NCBI GenBank assembly: GCA_902478645.1
Contig: CABSLV010000035.1
Span: forward strand, 1 to 16,715
DNA from: an uncultured Flavobacteriales bacterium
Lineage (GTDB): Bacteria; Bacteroidota; Bacteroidia; Flavobacteriales; UBA1820
Length of the DNA stretch: 16,715 bases
Direction of reading: 5' to 3'
Shown here: one piece after another, positions 7,112 through 15,698 of the stretch
Layout: each line of letters opens with the position of its first letter
How positions within the stretch are numbered: the stretch's first letter is position 1
Translations under genes and position numbers: made by a program
The notes under the pieces: model-generated
Seen by the model: only the letters and a program-made list of their open reading frames with translations
What the model was told of the DNA's origin: nothing
Database searches by the model: none

Positions 7112-10100
7112 TTGGAAAAAGAAGAGATCGTGCGGCGTGTAGCCCGGGGGGAGAATTACAAACGTCTGGAAGGGGCGCTCTCCGCTTCGCCGCAAGCGAA
7201 AGTATGCTTGAAGGGTTATGTCGGGTCGTGGCTCTATGTGGCAGCGGCGCAGCTGTTGGGCCAACTCAAAACGCACCTGCTGGTGGTGTGTGCAGACAAG
7301 GAAGCCGCGGGGTATGCCTACGGCGACCTGCGTTATCTGTGTGGAGAAGACCGCGCCTTGTTTTACCCCGCTTCGTACCGCCGCCCGTATCAGAGCGAGG
7401 AGGTGGACAATGCCAATGTGCTGCTGCGCGGCGAGGTGCTTTCCGCCCTGGCTTCTTCCGCCGGGGGGTGCTGTGTGGTGAGCTATCCGGAGGCTTTGTT
7501 TGAGAAGGTGGTTTCCCGTCAGGGAGTCGTCTCCCGCACGTTCGAGATCGCCGTGGGCGATACCCTGCCCATCGACCGTTTGGTCGAGCGTCTGGAGGGA
7601 GAAGGTTTCGAGCGGGCGGAGTTCGTCTTTTCGGCCGGGCAGTATGCGGTGCGCGGCGGCATCGTGGATATTTTCTCCTTCAGCGCCGACACGCCGTACC
7701 GGGTGGAGTTTTTCGGCGATCAGGTGGAGAGCATCCGGCCTTTCGACCTCCAGACGCAGCTCTCCCAGGGCAGCCGCCCCTCTTTTTCGGTGATGGGAAA
7801 CCTCAAGCCGTCCCCCGAGACGGAAAAAGAATACCGCAGTTTCTTTGATTTTCTCCCCGAAGGCACCTTGGTGCTGGCGCACAACATCCCGGCCTGTGCC
7901 GCTTTGGTGGGCAAACGGATGGAAAAGGCCCGGGAAGATTTTTCGGCCTTGAAGGAAAACAGCCCGTTGAAGCATCTTCCGCCCGAGGAACTGTTCCTGG
8001 ACGAAGGGGTATTCCGCCGGGGTTTCTCCCGCCATCGGGTGCTGGAACTCTCCCAGCGTCCGTTTTTCGAAGGGGCGTGCGAGTTGGATAGCGGGATCGT
8101 CCCCCAGGCGGTGTTCCACCGCAATTTCCAACTGCTGGGGCAGACTCTCTCGGAAGGTTCGTCGCGGGGGCTGTCCAATGTCATCTTTTGCGCCAACGAT
8201 ACGCAGATCCGCCGACTGAAGGACATATTTGCCGACGTGGACCGTCAGGTCCGCTTCGAGGCGATCGAGGGGGAGTTGCACGAAGGTTTTACCGACGCAT
8301 CCGCTTCGCTGGCCTGCTACACCGACCACCAGATCTTCGAGCGTTACCAGCGCTATGCCGTGCCCCGTCAGTACACCCAGTCGCAGGCTTTGTCCCTGTC
8401 CCAGTTGGCCGAGCTGGAGGTGGGCGACTACGTAACCCATATCGACCACGGGATCGGGCGTTTCGGCGGCCTTCAGAAGATCGACGTGGACGGGCGGCTT
8501 CAGGAGGCGGTCAAGTTGATCTATGCCGGAGGGGACATCCTGTACGTGAGCATCCACTCGTTCCACAAGATCGCCAAGTATAGCGGCAAGGAGGCTTCCC
8601 AGCCTCGGGTGGATCGTTTGGGTTCGGGGGCGTGGAAGGCGCTCAAGGACCGGGCGAAGAAGCGGGTCAAGCAGGTGGCTTTCGACCTGATCAAGATCTA
8701 TGCCGCCCGCCGTACGGTCAAAGGGTATGCCTTTTCTCCGGATACCTACCTGCAGAACGAACTGGAGGCTTCGTTCATCTACGAGGATACTCCCGATCAG
8801 CTCAAGGCGACCCAGGCGGTGAAAGCCGACATGGAGAGCGACCGCCCGATGGACCGCCTGGTGTGCGGCGACGTGGGCTTCGGCAAGACCGAGGTGGCAA
8901 TCCGTGCGGCGTTCAAGGCGGCCTGCGATTCCAAACAGGTGGCGGTGTTGGTGCCTACGACCATCCTGGCGTTCCAGCACTACCGCAGTTTTGCTTCCCG
9001 GCTCAAACGAATGCCGGTGCGGGTGAACTACCTGAACCGTTTCCGCAGCCCGAAGGAAAAAGCGGCCATCCTCAAGGACTTGGCCGAAGGGAAGATCGAC
9101 ATCCTCATCGGCACGCACCAGATCGTGGGAAAAAGCGTCAAGTTCAAGGACCTGGGGCTGCTGATCGTCGATGAGGAACACAAATTCGGCGTGGGGGTCA
9201 AGGACAAACTCAAAACCCTGCGCACCAACGTCGATACCCTCACCCTCACGGCTACCCCCATTCCGCGTACGCTCCAGTTTTCACTCATGTCCGCCCGCGA
9301 CCTTTCGGTGATTGCCACCCCGCCGCCCAACCGGCATCCCATCCATACCCAGGTCGTTACCTTCGACCGCGAGGTGATCCGCGATGCCATCGCCCGGGAG
9401 TTGGCCCGGGGCGGGCAGGTGTTCTTTATCCACAACCGCATCGAAAACATCTACGAAGTGGCCGCCCTGGTGCAGGAATTGGTACCCGATGCCCGCATCG
9501 TGGTGGGACACGGGCAGATGAAGGGCGAGGAACTGGAAAAACGCATGCTCGACTTTATGGAGGGCCGTTACGACGTGCTGGTGTCCACCTCCATCGTCGA
9601 AAGCGGGCTGGACATCCCCAACGCCAATACCATTCTGGTGAACAACGCGCACCAGTTCGGCCTGTCCGACTTGCACCAACTCCGGGGACGGGTGGGACGC
9701 AGCAACAAAAATGCGTATTGCTACTACATCGCCCCGCCGTATTCCGCCATGACGGACGATGCCCGGCACCGTTTGGAGGCTTTGGAGAAGTATTCCGCCA
9801 TCGGGCAGGGGATCAACATCGCGATGAAGGACCTGGAAATCCGCGGGGCGGGCGACCTGCTGGGTGCCGAGCAAAGCGGGTTCATCGCCGACATCGGCTT
9901 CGACACCTACCAGAAGATCCTCTCGGAGGCTGTCGAGGAGCTTCGCCGCGAGGAATTCGCCGACGTATTCGCCGGGGATGGGGGAAGCAATGATACCTTG
10001 TCGTTCGTCGCACCGGACACCCAACTGGACACCGACTTCGAACTGCTCATCCCGGACGACTATGTGTCTTCGAGCGTGGAGCGTTTGCGGTTGTACAACA

Positions 10101-10498
10101 CCTTGTCCGGATTGAAGACCGACGGGCAGTTGGAGGACTTCGCCGCGCAGCTGCGCGACCGTTTCGGACCGCTTCCGCCCCAGGTAACGGACCTGCTGTC
10201 CTCGATCCGCCTCAAGTGGGAGGCTTCGGAGCTCGGGTTTGAGAAACTGGTGATCAAGAAAGGCATCCTGCGCGCGCATTTCCCTTCCGACAGCGCTTCG
10301 CCGTATTACCGTTCGGAGGTCTTTTCGTCCATCCTGGCTTGGGGAGGTATCCAGGGCAACCGCTGCCGTTTCGAGGAAAAACCCCAGCGCGACGGTCGTA
10401 AGGCTTTGGTGATGCGTCTGGAGGGAGTCCGTTCGCTCGCTCAGGCACGGGAGACGGTCGATTCGCTCGCCCGCGCCGCCTTGAAAAAGCCGGAGTGA
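7112..10498 (+). CDS. mfd: Transcription-repair coupling factor Mfd
   Basis: The 1128-residue product is a complete Mfd, the translocase that displaces RNA polymerase stalled at DNA lesions and recruits UvrA. Domains in order: the UvrB-like N-terminal module (about 1-330), the CarD-like RNA-polymerase-interaction domain starting near ELEVGDYVTHIDHGIGRF (434-451), two RecA-type SF2 helicase lobes with Walker A GDVGFGKT (586-593), DEEH box (687-690) and TATPIPRTL shortly after, and the C-terminal TRCF domain (from about 965). The gene appears to start with TTG at 7112: the frame has no nearby ATG, and the -7 box lies just upstream at a suitable distance. A GTG (V9) further in is an alternative. 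It is transcribed toward recG across a 190-nt gap holding a tandem repeat. Confidence 0.97.
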   Translation: MEKEEIVRRVARGENYKRLEGALSASPQAKVCLKGYVGSWLYVAAAQLLGQLKTHLLVVCADKEAAGYAYGDLRYLCGEDRALFYPASYRRPYQSEEVDNANVLLRGEVLSALASSAGGCCVVSYPEALFEKVVSRQGVVSRTFEIAVGDTLPIDRLVERLEGEGFERAEFVFSAGQYAVRGGIVDIFSFSADTPYRVEFFGDQVESIRPFDLQTQLSQGSRPSFSVMGNLKPSPETEKEYRSFFDFLPEGTLVLAHNIPACAALVGKRMEKAREDFSALKENSPLKHLPPEELFLDEGVFRRGFSRHRVLELSQRPFFEGACELDSGIVPQAVFHRNFQLLGQTLSEGSSRGLSNVIFCANDTQIRRLKDIFADVDRQVRFEAIEGELHEGFTDASASLACYTDHQIFERYQRYAVPRQYTQSQALSLSQLAELEVGDYVTHIDHGIGRFGGLQKIDVDGRLQEAVKLIYAGGDILYVSIHSFHKIAKYSGKEASQPRVDRLGSGAWKALKDRAKKRVKQVAFDLIKIYAARRTVKGYAFSPDTYLQNELEASFIYEDTPDQLKATQAVKADMESDRPMDRLVCGDVGFGKTEVAIRAAFKAACDSKQVAVLVPTTILAFQHYRSFASRLKRMPVRVNYLNRFRSPKEKAAILKDLAEGKIDILIGTHQIVGKSVKFKDLGLLIVDEEHKFGVGVKDKLKTLRTNVDTLTLTATPIPRTLQFSLMSARDLSVIATPPPNRHPIHTQVVTFDREVIRDAIARELARGGQVFFIHNRIENIYEVAALVQELVPDARIVVGHGQMKGEELEKRMLDFMEGRYDVLVSTSIVESGLDIPNANTILVNNAHQFGLSDLHQLRGRVGRSNKNAYCYYIAPPYSAMTDDARHRLEALEKYSAIGQGINIAMKDLEIRGAGDLLGAEQSGFIADIGFDTYQKILSEAVEELRREEFADVFAGDGGSNDTLSFVAPDTQLDTDFELLIPDDYVSSSVERLRLYNTLSGLKTDGQLEDFAAQLRDRFGPLPPQVTDLLSSIRLKWEASELGFEKLVIKKGILRAHFPSDSASPYYRSEVFSSILAWGGIQGNRCRFEEKPQRDGRKALVMRLEGVRSLAQARETVDSLARAALKKPE

Positions 10499-10516
10499 TT
10501 TTTGAATAGTTTTTGA

Positions 10517-10683
10517 ATAAAACAGGATGCGGCTCGGCCGCGTCTTGGGCAAAACTTCGTTTTCCCCCACGTCCGCTGCGCTCGCCTTACCCTATTTTTA
10601 GATAAAACAGGGTGCGGCTCGGCCGCGTCTTGGGCAAAACTTCGTTTTCCCCCTTGCCGCTGCGCTCGCCTTACCCTATTTTT
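10517..10683. repeat. Tandem pair of palindromic extragenic elements between mfd and recG
   Basis: Two near-identical units lie head to tail: 10517-10599 (83 nt) and 10602-10683 (82 nt), with an 85-nt period. They differ only at one A/G near the left end, at ACGT versus TTG in the middle (10569-10572 and 10654-10656), and in the base just beyond the shared right end. Each unit has imperfect 10-bp terminal inverted repeats (AAAACAGGGT and ACCCTATTTT; the first unit has AAAACAGGAT) and two internal hairpins: GCGGC-TCG-GCCGC (10529-10541; 10614-10626) and a 9-bp stem with one mismatch and a TTC loop (10547-10567; 10632-10652). The right end of unit 1 and left end of unit 2 also pair with each other (10589-10613). 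No open frame is present. This looks like a REP- or MITE-type element, which is inference. Confidence 0.9.
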
Positions 10684-10684
10684 G
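10654..10684 (+). promoter_or_regulatory. recG promoter formed by the right half of repeat unit 2
   Basis: TTG (10654-10656), a 20-nt spacer and TATTTTTG (10677-10684) fit the Bacteroidota -33/-7 pattern. The recG ATG begins only 4 nt after the -7 box, so the transcript may be leaderless or nearly so. At the same places unit 1 has ACG and TATTTTTA and lacks a promoter. Confidence 0.5.
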
Positions 10685-10688
10685 TACC

Positions 10689-12806
10689 ATGGATGCAGCA
10701 GATCGCAATGTGTTTCTCACCCCGGTCGAATATCTCAAGGGGATAGGTCCTCGGCGTGCCGAAGCGCTCAAGTCGGAAATGGGGGTGTTCAATGCCGGCG
10801 ACCTGCTCAATTTTTTCCCGTACCGCTACATCGACAAGACGCGCTACTATACCGTTTCGCAGATCCGCCAGGCCGATGCCGATGTACAGGTCGTCGGGCG
10901 TCTCGGCCCGGTGAACGAAGTAAAGCAAGGCGGGCGGACGGTGCGCCTGACGGCCGATTTTTACGATGCCACCGGACGGGTGGAACTAGTCTGGTTCAAA
11001 GGTTTCCCCTGGGTGAAGAAAAACCTCGTTACCGGACAGCAGTACGTGGTGTTCGGCCGGCCGGCCTTCTATGCCGGGCGGTACAGCATTCCCCATCCCG
11101 AGATGGAAACCCTCGAACAACATCGCTCCTCGCCCCTCTCGGCGATGGTGCCGGTGTACCCTTCGGGGGAAAAACTGCACAAGAGCGGAGTAACGTCCCG
11201 GGTGGTCGCCCTGGCGGTGGCTTCCTTGCTGGAGGTGGCCTTGCCTCGGGTGGAGGAGACGCTCTCCGGGGAAGTCCTGCGCCGTGAAGGCTTGATGTCC
11301 CGCCGGGAAGCTCTCCGGGCGATTCATTTTCCCAAGGATGCCGACGAATTGGCACGGGCGCGTTACCGGATGAAGTTTGAGGAATTTTTCTTCATGCAAC
11401 TGGCCCTGCTGCGGCGCAAGATCATCCGACAGGGAAAACTCACGGGCTACGTCTTCGACAAGGTGGGAGAGCGGTTCAACACGTTCTACCACCACCATAT
11501 GCCTTTTGAACTCACCGGAGCGCAAAAACGCGTGGTGCGCGAGATCCGCCACGATGTCTCCACCGGCTATCAGATGAATCGTCTGGTGCAGGGCGACGTA
11601 GGCAGCGGAAAGACGATGGTGGCCCTGCTGTCCATGCTCCTGGCCTTGGACAACGGCTACCAGGCCTGTATGATGGCCCCTACCGAGATCCTGGCCATGC
11701 AGCATTACCGTACCTTGTCCCGTTTGCTCTCCGACATGCCGGTACGGGTGGCGTTGCTCACCGGTTCGACCCGAGGCCCCCAGCGCCGCCAACTGCTCGA
11801 AGACCTTCGCACCGGTCAGGTGGATATTCTGGTGGGCACGCACGCCTTGATCGAAGAAACGGTGGTTTTCGCCCGTTTGGGGCTGGCGGTGATCGACGAA
11901 CAGCACCGTTTCGGGGTGGAGCAGCGTTCCAAGTTGTGGGGGAAAAGCGGATATGCGCCCCATATTTTGGTGATGACGGCCACGCCCATTCCCCGCACCT
12001 TGGCCATGAGCGTGTACGGCGATCTGGATGTCTCGGTGATCGACGAACTTCCGGCCGGAAGACGCCCGGTGCGGACCTACCACCGTTACGAGTCGGCCCG
12101 TTTGTCGGTTTTCGGCTTCATGCTTTCCGAGATCGACAAAGGACGTCAGGTGTACGTGGTGTATCCGCTCATCGAGGAGTCGGAAAAGTCCGACTACAAA
12201 AACCTGATCGACGGGTACGACGTGCTCGAGGAGTATTTTCGCGCCCATGGTTACCAGGTCGGCGTGGTGCACGGGCGGATGAAACCCGAAGACAAGGAGG
12301 CGGCTTTGGCGCATTTCCAGCGGGGTGAAACCCACATCTTGGTCTCCACCACGGTGATCGAAGTAGGGGTGGACATCCCCAATGCCACGGTGATGGTCAT
12401 CGAGAGTGCCGAACGGTTCGGGCTGGCGCAGTTGCACCAGTTGCGTGGGCGCGTAGGGCGGGGAGGGGAGCAGTCGTATTGCATCCTGATGACCGGCAAC
12501 AAGCTCAGCACAGAATCCCGAGCCCGCATCGAAACGATGGTGCAGACCAACGACGGGTTCAAGATCGCGGAAGCCGACATGCGTTTGCGCGGGTATGGCG
12601 ACTTGATGGGTTTGCGCCAGAGCGGAGTGTCCAACCTGAAAATAGCCGATCTGTTCAAGGATGGCGCTATTCTCGAAGCGGCCCGGAAAGCCGCGCAGAA
12701 TGTCCTGTTTTCCGATCCCGATCTTCTTTCCCCGGCCAACGCCCCCATCCGATCCGTGTACGACGGGGTGTTGAAGGGGCGCGCCTTGTGGAGCTATATC
12801 AGTTGA
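10689..12806 (+). CDS. recG: ATP-dependent DNA helicase RecG
   Basis: The 705-residue product is a full-length RecG, the SF2 translocase that regresses stalled replication forks and branch-migrates Holliday junctions. The N-terminal wedge/OB domain (about 60-150) includes VQVVGRLGPVNEV and the strand-separating region. The helicase lobes carry Walker A GDVGSGKT (302-309), the DEQH box (403-406), TATPIPRTLA and the C-terminal lobe motifs with QLHQLRGRVGRGG. The start MDAADRNVFLTPVEYLKGIGP matches the family N-terminus. The ATG lies immediately after a repeat unit whose end provides a candidate promoter. The gene follows mfd in the same direction and is convergent with priA. Confidence 0.98.
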   Translation: MDAADRNVFLTPVEYLKGIGPRRAEALKSEMGVFNAGDLLNFFPYRYIDKTRYYTVSQIRQADADVQVVGRLGPVNEVKQGGRTVRLTADFYDATGRVELVWFKGFPWVKKNLVTGQQYVVFGRPAFYAGRYSIPHPEMETLEQHRSSPLSAMVPVYPSGEKLHKSGVTSRVVALAVASLLEVALPRVEETLSGEVLRREGLMSRREALRAIHFPKDADELARARYRMKFEEFFFMQLALLRRKIIRQGKLTGYVFDKVGERFNTFYHHHMPFELTGAQKRVVREIRHDVSTGYQMNRLVQGDVGSGKTMVALLSMLLALDNGYQACMMAPTEILAMQHYRTLSRLLSDMPVRVALLTGSTRGPQRRQLLEDLRTGQVDILVGTHALIEETVVFARLGLAVIDEQHRFGVEQRSKLWGKSGYAPHILVMTATPIPRTLAMSVYGDLDVSVIDELPAGRRPVRTYHRYESARLSVFGFMLSEIDKGRQVYVVYPLIEESEKSDYKNLIDGYDVLEEYFRAHGYQVGVVHGRMKPEDKEAALAHFQRGETHILVSTTVIEVGVDIPNATVMVIESAERFGLAQLHQLRGRVGRGGEQSYCILMTGNKLSTESRARIETMVQTNDGFKIAEADMRLRGYGDLMGLRQSGVSNLKIADLFKDGAILEAARKAAQNVLFSDPDLLSPANAPIRSVYDGVLKGRALWSYIS

Positions 12807-12867
12807 TTTTTTGGGAAAAGCCTTTGCTGTGCCGCATAGGGTTTGAAAAGGCAGACGGTGCGCAATG

Positions 12868-12885
12868 CGGAGGAATGATCCTCCG
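12868..12885. terminator. Hairpin between convergent recG and priA
   Basis: A perfect 7-bp stem, CGGAGGA and TCCTCCG, encloses an ATGA loop in the 127-nt gap between the two stop codons. Only GATTTGTT follows on the plus strand and no U-tract on the minus strand, so terminator function is uncertain. It is the strongest hairpin in the gap. Confidence 0.35.
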
Positions 12886-12933
12886 GATTTGTTCCGCCAG
12901 TCGGCGAGGGATCAAAAGACGGCGGCGGAGGGC

Positions 12934-15378
12934 TTACTGCGGGTCCACGTCGATCACGATCCGTACATTGCGGAACGCTTTCTCGGCCGTCAGCACTGCT
13001 ACGGCATTGCGGATGGCGTTTTTTGCCCCCGAGAGCGAGATGTTCTCAGGGAGTTTGACGTAGAGGTGCTGGATAAAATAATTGTTGATCCGGGGGATGT
13101 AGTAGTAGTCCGGGCCCAGGACGTTTTCGGCAAAGAGTTCGCGCAGGCGGCCGGCCAACAGGCCGGCCGCCACGTCGAGCGTTTGGGGGGTCTTGTGACG
13201 CAGGACGATGCGCACCATTCGGCAGAAAGGCGGATAATGGAATTCCAGGCGGTGCGACAGGATGGTCCGGTACATCGCCCGGTAATCCGAGGTCAGCACA
13301 TGGCGGATCACCTCGTGCTGCGGATCGTAGGTCTGGATCACCACCCGTCCCTGTTCTTTCCGCCCGGCGCGGCCGGCCACCTGGCTCAGGAGTTGGAATC
13401 CCCGTTCGAAGGCACGGAAATCGGGGCTTTTGAATACGTTGTCCGCATTGAGGATGCCCACGAGGGAAACATGGTCGAAGTCCAGCCCTTTGGCGATCAT
13501 CTGCGTGCCGATCAGGATGTCGGCGCGGCCTTGCTCGAACGTCTGAAGGATGTTCCGGTAGGAGTTTTTTCCACTCGTGGTATCGGTGTCCATCCGCAGG
13601 ATGCGGGCCGACTCGAACAACCGGGCGGCCTCGTCCTCCACCTGCTGGGTGCCGAACCCTTTGGTGTCCAGACGCGGCGAACCGCACACCGGGCACACCG
13701 TAGGGCGGTGTTCCCAGTAGCCGCAGTAGTGGCAGCGCAGGGTGTCGCTGGTTTTGTGGTAGGTCAGGCTCACCTCGCAGTGGTGGCATTGCGGCACCCA
13801 ACCGCAGTCGCGGCACTGTACCACCGGTGCGTATCCCCTTCGGTTTTGGAACAGGATCACTTGCTTTTTCTCCGCGAGCGCCTCCTGTACCGCTTCGATC
13901 AGTTCGAGGGAAAAGTGTCCCTTCATGCGTCCCTGCGCGTAGGCCTCCCGGATGTCCACCACCGAGATCCGGGGCATCTCCACCTCGCCGTATCGCCGGG
14001 GGAGTTCCGCCAAGGTGTATTTCCCCGTTTCGGCATGGTGGTAACTCTCCACCGAAGGCGTAGCCGAACCCAGCAGGACGTTCGCCCCGGAAAATTTCCC
14101 CAGTACGATCGCCGTATCCCGGCCGTGATAGCGCGGAGCCGGGTCTTGCTGCTTGTAACTCGGCTCGTGTTCCTCGTCCACGATGATCAGTCCCAAGCGG
14201 CTCATCGGCAAAAACACCGCGCTGCGGGCGCCCAGCACCAGGTCAAAGCGGTTTTCTCCCTCGCCTTGCACCCGTTTCCAGACTTCGGCGCGCTCCATCT
14301 CGTTGTAGCGGGAGTGGAACACCCCGGTCTTTTCCCCGAAATAGGCTTTCATCCGCCCCACCAGTTGCGTAGTCAGGGCGATTTCCGGCAGCAGGTACAG
14401 TACTTGTTTTCCCTGCCGGATCGTCTGGTCGATCAGCCGGGCGTACAATTCCGTCTTGCCCGAACCGGTTACCCCGTGCAGCAGCACTGTTTTCCCTTGG
14501 GAAAAACCCTCGCGGATCGCTTCCAAAGCCCGGGTCTGGTCCTCGCTCAAGGCCCTGGGTTCCTTTCTTTGCTCTCCCTCGCCCTGCAAACGGTCCGTTT
14601 CCCGTTTTTCGACTACGACAATGCCCTTTTTAGCCAAAGCCTCCACCGCCGAAGCCTTTCCCCCGCAGAGTTCGACCAAGTCCTTTTTCGGCACCAAAAG
14701 ACAGCCCTTGGCCCGTTGGTCCAACATCGCCATCAGCACCAGGCGTTGCCGCTCGCTGCGCGCCGTCGCTTCGAATGCCTCCCGGAGAGCCTCCGGGGAT
14801 TCCTGGCAGCGGTCCGAGAGACGCACCACGCTTTCTTTCTTCGGGGTGTATCGCTGGGCGTATTCCCGAAATACCCTTAGCCATCCCTGTGCGATCATCT
14901 TCCGGACGACAGGCAGGGCGTTTTTCCGTTGGAGGATCGCCGAAACGTCCTCGATCGAGAGGCTCGGGTTGTTTTCCAACGCTTCGAATATCAGGAATTC
15001 CGCGTCGGACAACTCCGCCTCGGCTACTTCGCTTTCCGTCCGTTCGATCTTCGTGGTGCTTTCCAGCATCATCGCCGCCGGCATCGCCGCCCGCATCACT
15101 TCGCCGGGCGTGCAGGCGTAGTAGTCGGCTACCCATTGCCACAGGCGCAACTGCTCGCGGGTGATGCTCGGGGTCGTCTCCAGGATCTCGACGATCTCTT
15201 TCGGTCGGTAACCCTCCGGTTCGGCCAGGGAAAGCCCCGTGATGACGCCGGTGTACAGGGCTCCGCGCAGCTCGACCGCTACCCGGCATCCGAAAAGGTC
15301 GTCGTCCGTTTCCCGGGGTAGCTTGTAGGTCAGGCTTTTGGCCAAATTCAGTGGCAAGAGTACTTCGGCGTATCGCAT
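12934..15378 (-). CDS. priA: Primosomal protein N' (replication restart helicase PriA)
   Basis: The 814-residue product is a complete PriA, which recognises abandoned replication forks and recombination intermediates and starts reloading of the replicative helicase. The N-terminal DNA-binding domain (about 1-110) begins MRYAEVLLPL, followed by a winged-helix region. The SF2 helicase core has Walker A GVTGSGKT (302-309), DEEH box (401-404) and, right after it, EPSYKQQ. The PriA-specific two-zinc cluster is intact with eight cysteines at 522, 525, 531, 534, 549, 552, 562 and 565. The C-terminal domain ends IRIVIDVDPQ. It is convergent with recG and transcribed away from the rRNA operon. Possible -7 sequence on the minus strand is TAATATTG (15399-15406), one mismatch from consensus, without a clear -33. 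Confidence 0.98.
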   Translation of the reverse strand: MRYAEVLLPLNLAKSLTYKLPRETDDDLFGCRVAVELRGALYTGVITGLSLAEPEGYRPKEIVEILETTPSITREQLRLWQWVADYYACTPGEVMRAAMPAAMMLESTTKIERTESEVAEAELSDAEFLIFEALENNPSLSIEDVSAILQRKNALPVVRKMIAQGWLRVFREYAQRYTPKKESVVRLSDRCQESPEALREAFEATARSERQRLVLMAMLDQRAKGCLLVPKKDLVELCGGKASAVEALAKKGIVVVEKRETDRLQGEGEQRKEPRALSEDQTRALEAIREGFSQGKTVLLHGVTGSGKTELYARLIDQTIRQGKQVLYLLPEIALTTQLVGRMKAYFGEKTGVFHSRYNEMERAEVWKRVQGEGENRFDLVLGARSAVFLPMSRLGLIIVDEEHEPSYKQQDPAPRYHGRDTAIVLGKFSGANVLLGSATPSVESYHHAETGKYTLAELPRRYGEVEMPRISVVDIREAYAQGRMKGHFSLELIEAVQEALAEKKQVILFQNRRGYAPVVQCRDCGWVPQCHHCEVSLTYHKTSDTLRCHYCGYWEHRPTVCPVCGSPRLDTKGFGTQQVEDEAARLFESARILRMDTDTTSGKNSYRNILQTFEQGRADILIGTQMIAKGLDFDHVSLVGILNADNVFKSPDFRAFERGFQLLSQVAGRAGRKEQGRVVIQTYDPQHEVIRHVLTSDYRAMYRTILSHRLEFHYPPFCRMVRIVLRHKTPQTLDVAAGLLAGRLRELFAENVLGPDYYYIPRINNYFIQHLYVKLPENISLSGAKNAIRNAVAVLTAEKAFRNVRIVIDVDPQ

Positions 15379-15529
15379 CGTCGTGTCTTTTTACAGTGCA
15401 ATATTAAGGGAAAAAACGCAACGAACCACCCGCTGTCCGGGGAGGGGAGAGGTCTTGAAAAAAATCCATTCTGTAATTCCCTGAAAGCGAATGGTTGGAA
15501 AAAAACTTTCAAAAAAACCTTGAAAAAAA

Positions 15530-15562
15530 TTTGGAGAGAGAGGAAAAAAGGGATTACCTTTG
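15530..15562 (+). promoter_or_regulatory. rRNA operon promoter
   Basis: TTTG (15530-15533), a 21-nt spacer and TACCTTTG (15555-15562) match both Bacteroidota promoter elements at the expected spacing. Three 7-nt A-tracts directly upstream, spaced 12 nt apart, resemble an UP element. Transcription would begin near 15569 and give a leader of about 190 nt before 16S. Confidence 0.8.
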
Positions 15563-15632
15563 CCCCCGCAAACGGAGAGGGACCCGGGCGAGGGGAGATG
15601 AAGAGAGAGGGGTTTCGATCGTGAGTGAGAGA

Positions 15633-15645
15633 GTTCTTTGAAAAG
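15633..15645 (+). promoter_or_regulatory. boxA-like antitermination motif in the rRNA leader
   Basis: GTTCTTTGAAAAG resembles bacterial rRNA boxA (E. coli TGCTCTTTAACA), the NusB/NusE loading site, and lies in the expected place between promoter and 16S. This is a similarity call only. Confidence 0.45.
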
Positions 15646-15659
15646 ATGAGATAGCCAGA

Positions 15660-15698
15660 ACCGATAGCGCTACGTGAGTAGCGCAGAAGAAAATCGGT
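15660..15698 (+). other. Two-tier hairpin in the rRNA leader
   Basis: The inner stem GCGCTAC/GTAGCGC (15667-15673 with 15678-15684) is perfect with a GTGA loop. An outer stem ACCGAT/ATCGGT (15660-15665 with 15693-15698) encloses it, with a 1-nt bulge on one side and an 8-nt purine bulge on the other. It may guide leader folding or pre-16S processing. Confidence 0.6.

Noticed and set aside
7061..9181. A 706-codon open frame on the minus strand opposite mfd.
   Set aside because: mfd is intact in the other frame with all motifs, and the antisense product matches nothing recognisable.
10547..10568. The internal hairpin of the repeat as an intrinsic terminator for mfd.
   Set aside because: The stem is followed by CCC and GC-rich sequence rather than a T-tract, so it is not a standard terminator.
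10517..10683. The tandem units as a CRISPR array.
   Set aside because: There are only two units, they abut with a 2-nt gap and no spacers, and no cas gene is nearby.
10986..12437. A 483-codon minus-strand frame opposite recG.
   Set aside because: Shadow of recG, rich in His and Gln as expected for antisense of GC-rich helicase DNA.
12865..14880. A 671-codon open frame on the plus strand opposite priA.
   Set aside because: It is antisense to the fully recognisable priA frame, has low-complexity shadow composition and no domain; GC-rich codon use creates such frames.
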